Origin: Lachnospiraceae bacterium UBA3802
GTDB taxonomy: Bacteria > Bacillota > Clostridia > Lachnospirales > Lachnospiraceae
Assembly: GCA_002369155.1 (NCBI GenBank)
Contig: DFEM01000127.1
Coordinates: 1 to 21,794, forward strand
DNA: 21,794 nucleotides
Direction of reading: 5' to 3'
Shown here: one piece after another, positions 16,536 to 21,794 of the stretch
How positions within the stretch are numbered: position 1 is the stretch's first letter
Layout of the letters: the number at the start of each line of letters is the position of its first letter
Translations under genes and position numbers: made by a program
The notes under the pieces: generated by a model
Seen by the model: only the letters and a program-made list of their open reading frames with translations
Told to the model about the DNA's origin: nothing
The model's database searches: none

Positions 16536-16552
16536 CATAAATCATAATCTGA

Positions 16553-17593
16553 TCAGAAGCATTTCTTCTCATGCGCCTGGTTGCAGTTGGATAGATTGGC
16601 GCATTTATAGCAAATCTCATTGGAGCAGGTGTCTTTTTCAAAGAATTCTTTGATATTGCCCAAAGTAGTATCTGCAATGTTGCTTAAAGCTTCATTTGTA
16701 AGGAATGCCTGATGGGAAGTTACGATAACATTTGGCATAGATATGAGTCTGGCCAATGTATCGTCGTTTACGATATGATTCGAATAATCATGGAAGAAGA
16801 CATTTGATTCTTCTTCGTATACATCAAGACATGCAGCACCGATTTTTCGAGCCTTTATACCCTCTACCAGGGCTTCTGAGTCTATTAGGGCACCTCTTGA
16901 AGTATTAAGTATGACAACACCCTTTTTCATCTTCTCCATTGACTCGGCGTTAATCATATGGCGATTTTCCTCGGTTAATGGGCAATGAAGGGAAATAATG
17001 TCGCTTCGCTCCCAGATTTCATTAAGAGAGACATATTCTATGCCGGAATCAGCTGCAGGGAACTTATCGTAAGCTATAACATTCATTCCAAATCCACGGC
17101 ATATATCAATAAAGATTCTTCCAATCTTACCGGTACCGATAACCCCTACAGTCTTTCCGTGAAGATCAAAGCCTGTAAGACCGTTAAGGCTGAAATTGAA
17201 GTCTTTGGTACGAATATAAGCCTTATGAATTCGACGAATCGAAGTAAGTAAAAGTGCCATGGCATGCTCTGCAACGGCATAAGGCGAGTATGCAGGGACT
17301 CTTACGACATGAATCTTACCGTAGGCATATTCGATATCGACGTTGTTATATCCGGCGCATCTTAAGGCTATCAGCTTAACACCCATATCATAAAGCTTAT
17401 CTATAACTGTTGAATTAACATCATCATTCACGAAAACACAGACTACATCACAACCTTCGGCAAGAGGACAGGTGTCTTCAGAAAGTCTGGTTTCGTAGTA
17501 TTTTATCTCGTATTCACCATTGGAATTTGAATTTATGAAAGAGTTCTTGTCATATTCTTTTGCGTCAAAAAAGGCGATTTTGATAGGGTTCAT
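16553..17593 (-). CDS. ldhA: D-lactate dehydrogenase with Cys-rich C-terminal tail
   Basis: 346-aa D-2-hydroxyacid dehydrogenase; reduces pyruvate to D-lactate with NADH during fermentation. Motifs fit the LdhA/fermentative D-LDH branch: LRCAGYNNVDI with the substrate-site Arg, VRVPAYSPYAVAEHA, the NAD fold VGVIGTGKIGRIF, SLHCPLTEENRHMIN, LNTSRGALID, and the catalytic His in SHQAFLT. The last 24 residues carry five Cys (CSNEIC, YKC, SNC, KKC), not expected in E. coli LdhA-type enzymes; they might bind a metal or act as a redox switch. AAAGGAG lies 7 bp upstream of the ATG. It is convergent with the polysaccharide cluster and has its own promoter, so it is likely a separate metabolic gene. The exact substrate is not proven; other 2-ketoacids are possible. 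Confidence 0.9.
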   Translation of the reverse strand: MNPIKIAFFDAKEYDKNSFINSNSNGEYEIKYYETRLSEDTCPLAEGCDVVCVFVNDDVNSTVIDKLYDMGVKLIALRCAGYNNVDIEYAYGKIHVVRVPAYSPYAVAEHAMALLLTSIRRIHKAYIRTKDFNFSLNGLTGFDLHGKTVGVIGTGKIGRIFIDICRGFGMNVIAYDKFPAADSGIEYVSLNEIWERSDIISLHCPLTEENRHMINAESMEKMKKGVVILNTSRGALIDSEALVEGIKARKIGAACLDVYEEESNVFFHDYSNHIVNDDTLARLISMPNVIVTSHQAFLTNEALSNIADTTLGNIKEFFEKDTCSNEICYKCANLSNCNQAHEKKCF

Positions 17594-17626
17594 GGGCAGC
17601 TCCTTTACAGATTATATATGCGAATT

Positions 17627-17653
17627 ATATTATTATGGTTTCGATAATAATAT
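17627..17653. promoter_or_regulatory. Operator-like dyad at the ldh promoter
   Basis: ATATTATTAT (17627-17636) and ATAATAATAT (17644-17653) form a perfect 10-bp inverted repeat around GGTTTCG. It overlaps the predicted -10 box and start site of ldh, the usual place for a repressor. It does not match the Rex consensus TTGTTAAN4TTAACAA, so the regulator is unknown. Confidence 0.55.
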
Positions 17654-17676
17654 ATCTCAAAATGTGTAAACGTCAA
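17649..17676 (-). promoter_or_regulatory. Predicted ldh promoter
   Basis: On the minus strand TTGACG (17676-17671) and TATATT (17654-17649) are separated by 16 bp, giving a start near 17642 and a leader of about 50 nt. The -35 box is about 10 bp from the broken end of the IS21 remnant, so the insertion or its loss may have shaped upstream control. Confidence 0.65.
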
Positions 17677-17685
17677 TGAAAAAGT

Positions 17686-18491
17686 TTACAGAGTTCTGAC
17701 ACGAGCTGGAATGATAGCAGTTCCGTAGTGCTCAGCTATTTCTTGATAGGTTTCATTGATCTGCTGGTCTTTCCAGCCACCATTGCGAACAACTGCTGTT
17801 TTGCAGTTTAAAGTAAACTGCTAATGTAAAGATTTACATTATCTATTGTCAGGGATGAGATATTTGGGCGTTGCTCCATAGTATTCAAGAGCATGTGCCG
17901 TTCCTGCTATAAAGTTTGGGAGTTTCTCATCCTCGAAAGCTTCAGAATATATAAGGTTGCTGACTCCTACGGTAGTCACAAAGAAGTGTACCTTCTTTAA
18001 CTCGCTGTTTTGACTGTCCATAAGTATTTTGGGTTGATCACCGACCCAGTCGATGTATACTTTTTCTCCCGGAATACGTTCGACAACCATACTTACCGCC
18101 TCCGAACCATAATTCTTTTCTACAAACTTTTTGAAGTGGTGACAATACTGAGTGTATTGGTATCCGGAAGGACATTTCTTATTGTACTTCAGCCAAAGAT
18201 AGAAAAGATTAGCTTTGCTACCGGGTTTCGAAAGACAATCGTATACAGCCTGATAGTCAGGCATAAAGGCAACGTCTTTAGGAATGACGTTTTCAGGAGG
18301 ATAAAAAAGTCTTTCAACCTTCTCGGGTGACATTTGTTTCAGCGCTTCTAAACTTTTACCCGAATCCTAAAATCTTTTCAAAATAAGGGTTATAGTGCTA
18401 TTGCCGATATCATATCGGTTCCGACAATCGTACATGATATGCGACGCTGACGCATATCTATAACGCCAAAGATTGTAGTACAGTTTTGCAT
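17686..18491 (-). pseudogene. istA: IS21-family transposase IstA, truncated and frameshifted
   Basis: A remnant of the DDE transposase of an IS21 element. The start is an ATG at 18491 (MQNCTTIFGVIDMRQRRIS, the N-terminal helix-turn-helix part). A frameshift near 18420-18440 leads to RYDIGNSTITLILKRF, then a stop (18369-18367), then an open stretch from 18333 to 17839. That stretch has VERIPGEKVYIDWVGDQP (first catalytic Asp), an FVTTVGV strand, and YLIPDN with the second Asp. After a 39-nt palindromic insert the frame resumes (KTAVVRNGGW ... HYGTAIIPARVR) and ends in a stop at 17686. About 270 of an expected 500 codons remain; the final Glu of DDE and all of istB are absent. The gene cannot give an active transposase. 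Between it and ldh there is no second IS end that I can recognise. Confidence 0.88.
17803..17840. repeat. Two adjacent perfect palindromes interrupting istA
   Basis: GCAGTTTAAAGTAAACTGC (17803-17821; 8-bp arms, 3-nt centre) and AATGTAAAGATTTACATT (17823-17840; 8-bp arms, 2-nt centre) lie 1 bp apart. They fall exactly where the istA reading breaks between YLIPDN and KTAVV, as if about 39 nt were inserted. They bring a stop codon into frame. Confidence 0.75.
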
Positions 18492-18844
18492 AATCACATG
18501 CTCCGTTCTCAAATAGTTTTACTACATGAGAAAAACTATACCACAAGTGTACCGATATACGAATTCAGCGTACCGTTAATCTAAAACGCTTGCACCGGTT
18601 TGAGTGAAATCGTCACACCGTTGAAGCGAAATTTGCATTTTTATTTGCATGCTAAAAAAACTATTAGTTTTTTCAAGTTTTTTTGAGCATCTCGCAAGAA
18701 TGATGACTATTCAAGGCGAGAAGTTTTACTTTTTCGAATACAACATGGAGAATTAACAATAAAACAAAAAAACAACATTAACGTGCAACAAAAACAACAT
18801 TTCGGGCCCAAAAAGCCCAATCAAAACAGAAAAATGTTTTGACA
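18492..18844. mobile_element. Probable terminal part of the IS21 remnant
   Basis: This 353-bp non-coding stretch upstream of istA is AT-rich. It holds two copies of AAAAACAACATT (18768-18779 and 18790-18801) and a further ACAACAT at 18740-18746. Such repeated short boxes near the end are usual transposase-binding sites in IS21 elements. An imperfect inverted repeat (GCTAAAAAAACT at 18651-18662 with AGTTTTTTTGAGC at 18676-18688) is also present. If the element ends in the conserved CA, the outer boundary would be at 18844 (TTTTGACA). The other end of the element is missing, so the boundary cannot be confirmed by matching inverted repeats. Confidence 0.5.
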
Positions 18845-18866
18845 GGCAGATTCCAAGTGCTATAAT
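18839..18866 (+). promoter_or_regulatory. Consensus promoter of the AAA15/RloB module
   Basis: Perfect TTGACA (18839-18844) and TATAAT (18861-18866) with a 16-bp spacer, giving a start near 18873. The leader of about 28 nt carries GGAGG (18888-18892) 8 bp before the ATG. The -35 box coincides with the proposed last bases of the IS21 remnant. Confidence 0.85.
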
Positions 18867-18900
18867 AAAAGCAAATATATATATTTTGGAGGTTATCTAA

Positions 18901-20163
18901 ATGTTAATCAAATATGAATTTGAAAATTTTAATTCATTTAAAAATAGGGTTTCTTTTTCGTTGTTAGCTCCAAATACCAAGGTTAAGAATAGGTTCAAAG
19001 ATAATTATGTTTCTTTGTCGAGTGAATATGATGTTCAAAAAATATCAGTCATCGTCGGTGAAAATGCAGGGGGAAAATCTAATTTTGTTCATAGTTTGGA
19101 ACTTTTAAAAATTTTTTTTATGAATAATGATAAAGTTAGATCTTCCAGGAGATTTATAAATTCAAATAATCTTAATTCAATAAATGGAGAAGGGGATAAT
19201 ACTGTTCAAAAATACAGAATTGTTCTGTCAGATATAAATGATAATGTTTTTGACTACGTATTAGAATATGATTACTTGGGAATTTTAAATGAAAAATTAT
19301 CTTTTCATAAAAAAAAGGGTGGCAAGGAAGAAATAATTTTATCAGCAAATAGAATAAATATAGAAAGTGAAATATACAATGGAGAAAAAAATAAAGTTAA
19401 GAAGGCCATCAGTATTGTCAGTAGATATAACATTGATATAGGAGATAAATATGTTAGTTTTGACAAAGATGTTTTTTCTAAATCTATTTCTGAACAAAGT
19501 TTGGGTTTGTTTGTGACAAAATTATCAATCTTAGGGTGTGCTCCTGCGGTAACTTTTACAGAGATGATAAAAAACGATTTATTTCCTGAATCAAATTATC
19601 TAAATTATGATTTATATAAATACTTTAATAGAGAACAAGAGGATTTAGATATTTTAAAAGACCCGCGGTTTTTCAATATTTTTAGATTAGTTGATTATAG
19701 TATAGTTAAGGTTAAAATCGACGACGAAGAACCTTTCCGAAAATCGATTATTTTTCGAAAAGGAAAAGATGGAAGGATATTTAATCGAGAATTGGAAAGT
19801 GATTCAAGTGGAGTAAGAGAATTTTTTGCGTGGTCAATACAGTTATTTAAAGTAATATACGAAAATAAAATAATAATTGCGGATGAAATGGATAGGGTTT
19901 TAAATCCTGTGTTATCCGATAGAATAGTATCGTTAATAAACGGTACGGACCATAAAGGACAATTTATATTTACAACACATAATGTCCTTCACTTAGAATT
20001 GAAAACATACATGAAAGAACAAATATATTTTATAACTAAAGACTCGGAAACATTAGAGTCTGAGATGTATTCTCTTTCTGAATTCCCTGATATAAGATAT
20101 GAAACATCAAAAGTGTATGAAATATATTTAAAAGGGGTTTTAGGGGGGACAGCAAGTGAGTAG
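18901..20163 (+). CDS. AAA15-family ATPase of an AbiL/PARIS-like defence pair
   Basis: 420-aa ABC/SMC-like ATPase without membrane helices. Opening LIKYEFENFNSFKNRVSFSL is the AAA15 entry strand. Walker A is GENAGGKS (53-60), the ABC-like signature DSSGVREFF is at 301-309, Walker B IIIADE at 324-329, and the switch His is in FTTHN (360). FPDIRYETSKVYEIYLKGVLGG (395-416) is the usual C-terminal end of AAA15 proteins. In AbiLi, RloA and PARIS AriA such ATPases sense phage infection or hold a nuclease partner until triggered. The partner gene overlaps its last 8 bp. The module is strikingly AT-rich and uses AT-rich codons compared with the genes to the left, pointing to horizontal transfer. Defence is inferred from family and pairing, and the exact system type is not certain. 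Confidence 0.88.
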   Translation: MLIKYEFENFNSFKNRVSFSLLAPNTKVKNRFKDNYVSLSSEYDVQKISVIVGENAGGKSNFVHSLELLKIFFMNNDKVRSSRRFINSNNLNSINGEGDNTVQKYRIVLSDINDNVFDYVLEYDYLGILNEKLSFHKKKGGKEEIILSANRINIESEIYNGEKNKVKKAISIVSRYNIDIGDKYVSFDKDVFSKSISEQSLGLFVTKLSILGCAPAVTFTEMIKNDLFPESNYLNYDLYKYFNREQEDLDILKDPRFFNIFRLVDYSIVKVKIDDEEPFRKSIIFRKGKDGRIFNRELESDSSGVREFFAWSIQLFKVIYENKIIIADEMDRVLNPVLSDRIVSLINGTDHKGQFIFTTHNVLHLELKTYMKEQIYFITKDSETLESEMYSLSEFPDIRYETSKVYEIYLKGVLGGTASE

Positions 20164-20809
20164 AAATAATAAACTTATTTTTAAAGTGTTTTGTGAAGGA
20201 GATACAGAATATAATTATTTTGAAGGGTTTAGAAAAAAGAACAACCTTAATCTAGCACTAAGACCTATTAACATGGACGGTGGAGGCTATTCTAATTTTC
20301 TTAGTGAAATTAAGAAGGATGGTTCGTTTAATAGCATAGCAAAGTTCATCATTATTGATGGTGATAGAGCTTCAGCTGAGAAAGGTGAAAAAGATAAGCT
20401 AAAGGAGTTGATTGATTATTGCATATTACAAAATGATAAAGGAGATACTCCGCATATTTTAATTATTAATTATCCCGATTTTGAATATTTGGCGTGTTTA
20501 CATTCTCCAAAGTTTAATAAGCAAAACATAAATAATTTTATTAAATCCGAATATAATTATAAAAGTGTAAATGATTTTAAGGCTGATCAAAAAGTATTTG
20601 AAAAGTTGAATACAAAAAGTAATTCATATTTTACTATGCTCAAAAATGTTTCGAGTAAGTTTGCTTTTATATCCAATAAAATAGATGTTAAAAAATCAAA
20701 ATTTCTTATCAATGTGAAAACAGAGAAAAAATTAGAAAATATTGGAAAAAGGGGATCAAATATAAATGATTTTTTCTTTATACTAAGAGGATTTGATGAG
20801 AAAGTGTAA
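20156..20809 (+). CDS. RloB/AbiLii-like TOPRIM-type effector
   Basis: 217-aa protein of the RloB/AbiLii kind. FKVFCEGDTEYNYFEGF (9-25) is the TOPRIM-like first motif with Glu14, and FIIIDGDRA (64-72) has the Asp68-x-Asp70 pair. NYPDFEYLACLHS (105-117) matches the RloB stretch usually seen as P-x-FE-W-LLLH. TOPRIM-type effectors in such systems cut nucleic acid, for example tRNA in PARIS; whether this one does is unknown. The start is the GTG at 20156, 8 bp after AGGGGG and overlapping the ATPase stop, so the two are made from one transcript in a coupled way. Length is in the usual range for RloB (about 200-230 aa). It shares the high AT content of its partner. Confidence 0.85.
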   Translation: MSRNNKLIFKVFCEGDTEYNYFEGFRKKNNLNLALRPINMDGGGYSNFLSEIKKDGSFNSIAKFIIIDGDRASAEKGEKDKLKELIDYCILQNDKGDTPHILIINYPDFEYLACLHSPKFNKQNINNFIKSEYNYKSVNDFKADQKVFEKLNTKSNSYFTMLKNVSSKFAFISNKIDVKKSKFLINVKTEKKLENIGKRGSNINDFFFILRGFDEKV

Positions 20810-20951
20810 GGAGTAAATATATCAAAAAACGGCTTATTAATATATTTATACAAGATGGGCTAATTTATCACCATTATGAGAAAAAGAGGCTGATGTATTT
20901 CTCTTATAATCTATCCGGACAAATGCCCCAACAAAGATTTAGATTAATACT

Positions 20952-21151
20952 GGACTCACAGAAGCAGAGCAAATTATTTTCAATTTGATTTAGAATAATG
21001 AGAGTATCTAAAAAGCAGAGATGTCGATTAGAATTGAATAGTCTGAAAAGACTGTTCAAAGACGTATATCTTCACTAAAATAAAAGCAGGTGAGATAGAG
21101 AAGGATTCAATAAATCGGGCAAACGATAAAAACGGTAATAGAATCATTTAA
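20952..21151 (+). pseudogene. Broken winged-helix end of an ATP-binding/RecG-like regulator
   Basis: Read in one frame, 20952-21086 gives GLTEAEQIIFNLI, NNESI, KAEMSIRIE and SEKTVQRRISSLK, each separated by a stop. After a frameshift near 21086 it continues as KAGEIEKDSINRANDKNGNRII. This is the winged helix found at the C-terminus of AlbA_2/Schlafen-type ATP-binding proteins (SEKTVQRRI-x-LK-x-GEIER). At least three stops and one frameshift show that the gene is dead. No N-terminal part is recognised between it and the RloB-like gene, so only the 3' end remains. Confidence 0.6.
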
Positions 21152-21161
21152 TTCACAAAAA

Positions 21162-21272
21162 ATGGTTTCTGAGCCGATAGAAACAGAAATGATTAAAATA
21201 TTGCTTCCTGAATTGATACGCAACCCGAATGCAGCGGATGCACTTATAAGTTTGAGCGAAAAATTAAAATAA
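21162..21272 (+). CDS. Possible 36-aa open frame, function unknown
   Basis: ATG to TAA open frame of 36 residues, acidic and Leu/Ile-rich (IKILLPELIRNPNAADALISL), with no good Shine-Dalgarno before it. The same frame is open for another 16 codons upstream (from 21114), so it may be the tail of a decayed gene rather than a separate one. A GGAG after the stop (21273-21277) does not lead to an obvious gene. Confidence 0.25.
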   Translation: MVSEPIETEMIKILLPELIRNPNAADALISLSEKLK

Positions 21273-21297
21273 GGAGAATAAAAGATATAATATGATA

Positions 21298-21321
21298 AAT
21301 TTTATACCTAATTTTATACCT
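21298..21321. repeat. Two tandem copies of a 12-bp repeat
   Basis: AATTTTATACCT occurs twice head to tail (21298-21309, 21310-21321). It lies in the non-coding stretch 21273-21660, where I see no gene. A small inverted repeat (ATAATA-TGCCG-TATTAT) follows at about 21331-21348. It could be a protein-binding site or chance in AT-rich DNA. Confidence 0.4.
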
Positions 21322-21560
21322 TTTGGTTGAAATAATATGCCGTATTATGCGTATTTTATGCTGAGTAAAGAGGCATAAAAAATCTGAAGAGTACTGAAAA
21401 TACAGGAGTTATATATATGGTTAGAGTTTTGTTGGTCTGCTGGGGCAAAAGATTTCAGTAGAGCGGGAAGCCCTGAAATTAGGGAATTCTGATGATTTTT
21501 CAAACGGATATACACCCCATTTACACCTTTTTGAAGGTGGACTACCCGATGAATGATGAG

Positions 21561-21590
21561 AGCACTCTGCGTTATGCAGGGTGCTTTTTT
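21561..21590 (+). terminator. Intrinsic terminator
   Basis: AGCACTCTGC (21561-21570) pairs with GCAGGGTGCT (21576-21585; one U-G pair) around a GTTAT loop and is followed by a run of Ts to 21590. It would end plus-strand transcripts from the AAA15/RloB module or from a lost gene between 21273 and 21560, and separates them from the next AAA15 gene. Confidence 0.8.
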
Positions 21591-21664
21591 ATAGGATGTT
21601 TAACATATGAAAAGTCACAAACAATAATTTACAGAGCAATATACGAGAAAAAATCTCGGATATA

Positions 21665-21693
21665 TTGACATAAACACTGCAATGCGATAATAT
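21665..21693 (+). promoter_or_regulatory. Promoter of the second AAA15 gene
   Basis: TTGACA (21665-21670) with a 17-bp spacer to TAATAT (21688-21693); a TATAAT also begins at 21691. The leader contains an inverted repeat (CATACCATA...TATGGATGTATG, about 21710-21732) just before GGAGG (21732-21736), 8 bp from the ATG. Confidence 0.75.
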
Positions 21694-21744
21694 AATGCTA
21701 CAAAATGTTCATACCATAGATATGGATGTATGGAGGATAATGCA

Positions 21745-21794
21745 ATGTTATGTCAGTTTTCAGTAAAGAATTTTAAAAGTATTAGGGATGAGAT
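21745..21794 (+). CDS. Start of a second AAA15-like ATPase gene, cut by window end
   Basis: Only 16 codons are visible: MLCQFSVKNFKSIRDE. The F-S-V-x-N-F-K-S-I pattern is the first strand of AAA15/RecF-like ATPases, the same fold as the gene at 18901 but with different sequence. It has its own promoter and a strong ribosome site. If the full gene carries a Walker A about 35-50 residues on, it would be a second defence ATPase in the same island. Confidence 0.6.
   Translation, partial: MLCQFSVKNFKSIRDE

Noticed and set aside
18010..18330. 106-aa plus-strand open frame over istA
   Set aside because: It is antisense to the IstA remnant, whose transposase motifs are clear on the other strand.
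18404..18457. Palindromes CCGATAT-C-ATATCGG and ATATGCG-N7-CGCATAT as inserted elements or operators
   Set aside because: They fall in the coding part of istA and encode expected residues (RYDIG and IDMRQRRIS), so they need no separate explanation.
20587..20853. 88-aa minus-strand open frame over the end of the RloB-like gene
   Set aside because: Phe/Ser-rich shadow in AT-rich DNA with no start signal.
1..21794. CRISPR arrays, tRNA, rRNA genes
   Set aside because: No regularly spaced repeats and no cloverleaf or rRNA-like sequence were seen on reading the window.

Overview
The window looks like a chromosomal segment of a low-GC Firmicute, most probably a Lachnospiraceae relative (Butyrivibrio/Pseudobutyrivibrio/Roseburia-like). 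The grounds are strong Shine-Dalgarno sites, occasional TTG/GTG starts, a bacterial GlnRS, a zinc-ribbon Ser/Thr kinase with a DUF6273-like tail, a holin-like type I toxin locus and an IS21 subgroup of the clostridial kind. This placement is inference from protein and motif style; no search was run.

Layout. (1) 1-4289: the 3' part of glnS, a palindromic/tandem intergenic repeat, then a Ser/Thr protein kinase and a PPP-type phosphatase as a tight pair. (2) 4300-16475: a same-strand exopolysaccharide/capsule cluster. It holds a CapD/WbpM-type UDP-sugar 4,6-dehydratase, an NAD-dependent epimerase, four GT-A or GT-B glycosyltransferases, a Stealth-family sugar-phosphate transferase, a Wzy-like polymerase, a Wzz-like chain-length protein with a degenerate kinase-like C-terminus, and a Wzx flippase. 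Most genes are spaced 3-15 bp apart or overlap, so the block probably works as a Wzx/Wzy pathway. No initiating sugar-phosphate transferase (PglC/WbaP type) is visible here. (3) 7191-7553: the one large gap inside that cluster holds a compact type I toxin-antitoxin-like locus. It has a 31-aa membrane peptide, a convergent antisense RNA with a consensus promoter and intrinsic terminator, and inverted repeats at both ends. (4) 16491-17676: a bidirectional terminator and a convergent D-lactate dehydrogenase gene with its own promoter, an operator-like dyad and a Cys-rich C-terminal tail. (5) 17686-18844: a decayed IS21-family element (istA remnant plus one end). (6) 18839-21794: AT-rich accessory DNA with a two-gene AAA15 ATPase/RloB-type module (AbiL-like, similar in outline to PARIS). 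After it come a broken winged-helix gene, a terminator, and the promoter and first codons of a second AAA15 ATPase gene. This end reads as a small phage-defence island.

The most interesting items are the type I locus embedded between polysaccharide genes, with both of its RNAs starting with nearly the same leader, and the AAA15/RloB pair whose -35 box appears to be supplied by the end of the IS21 remnant.
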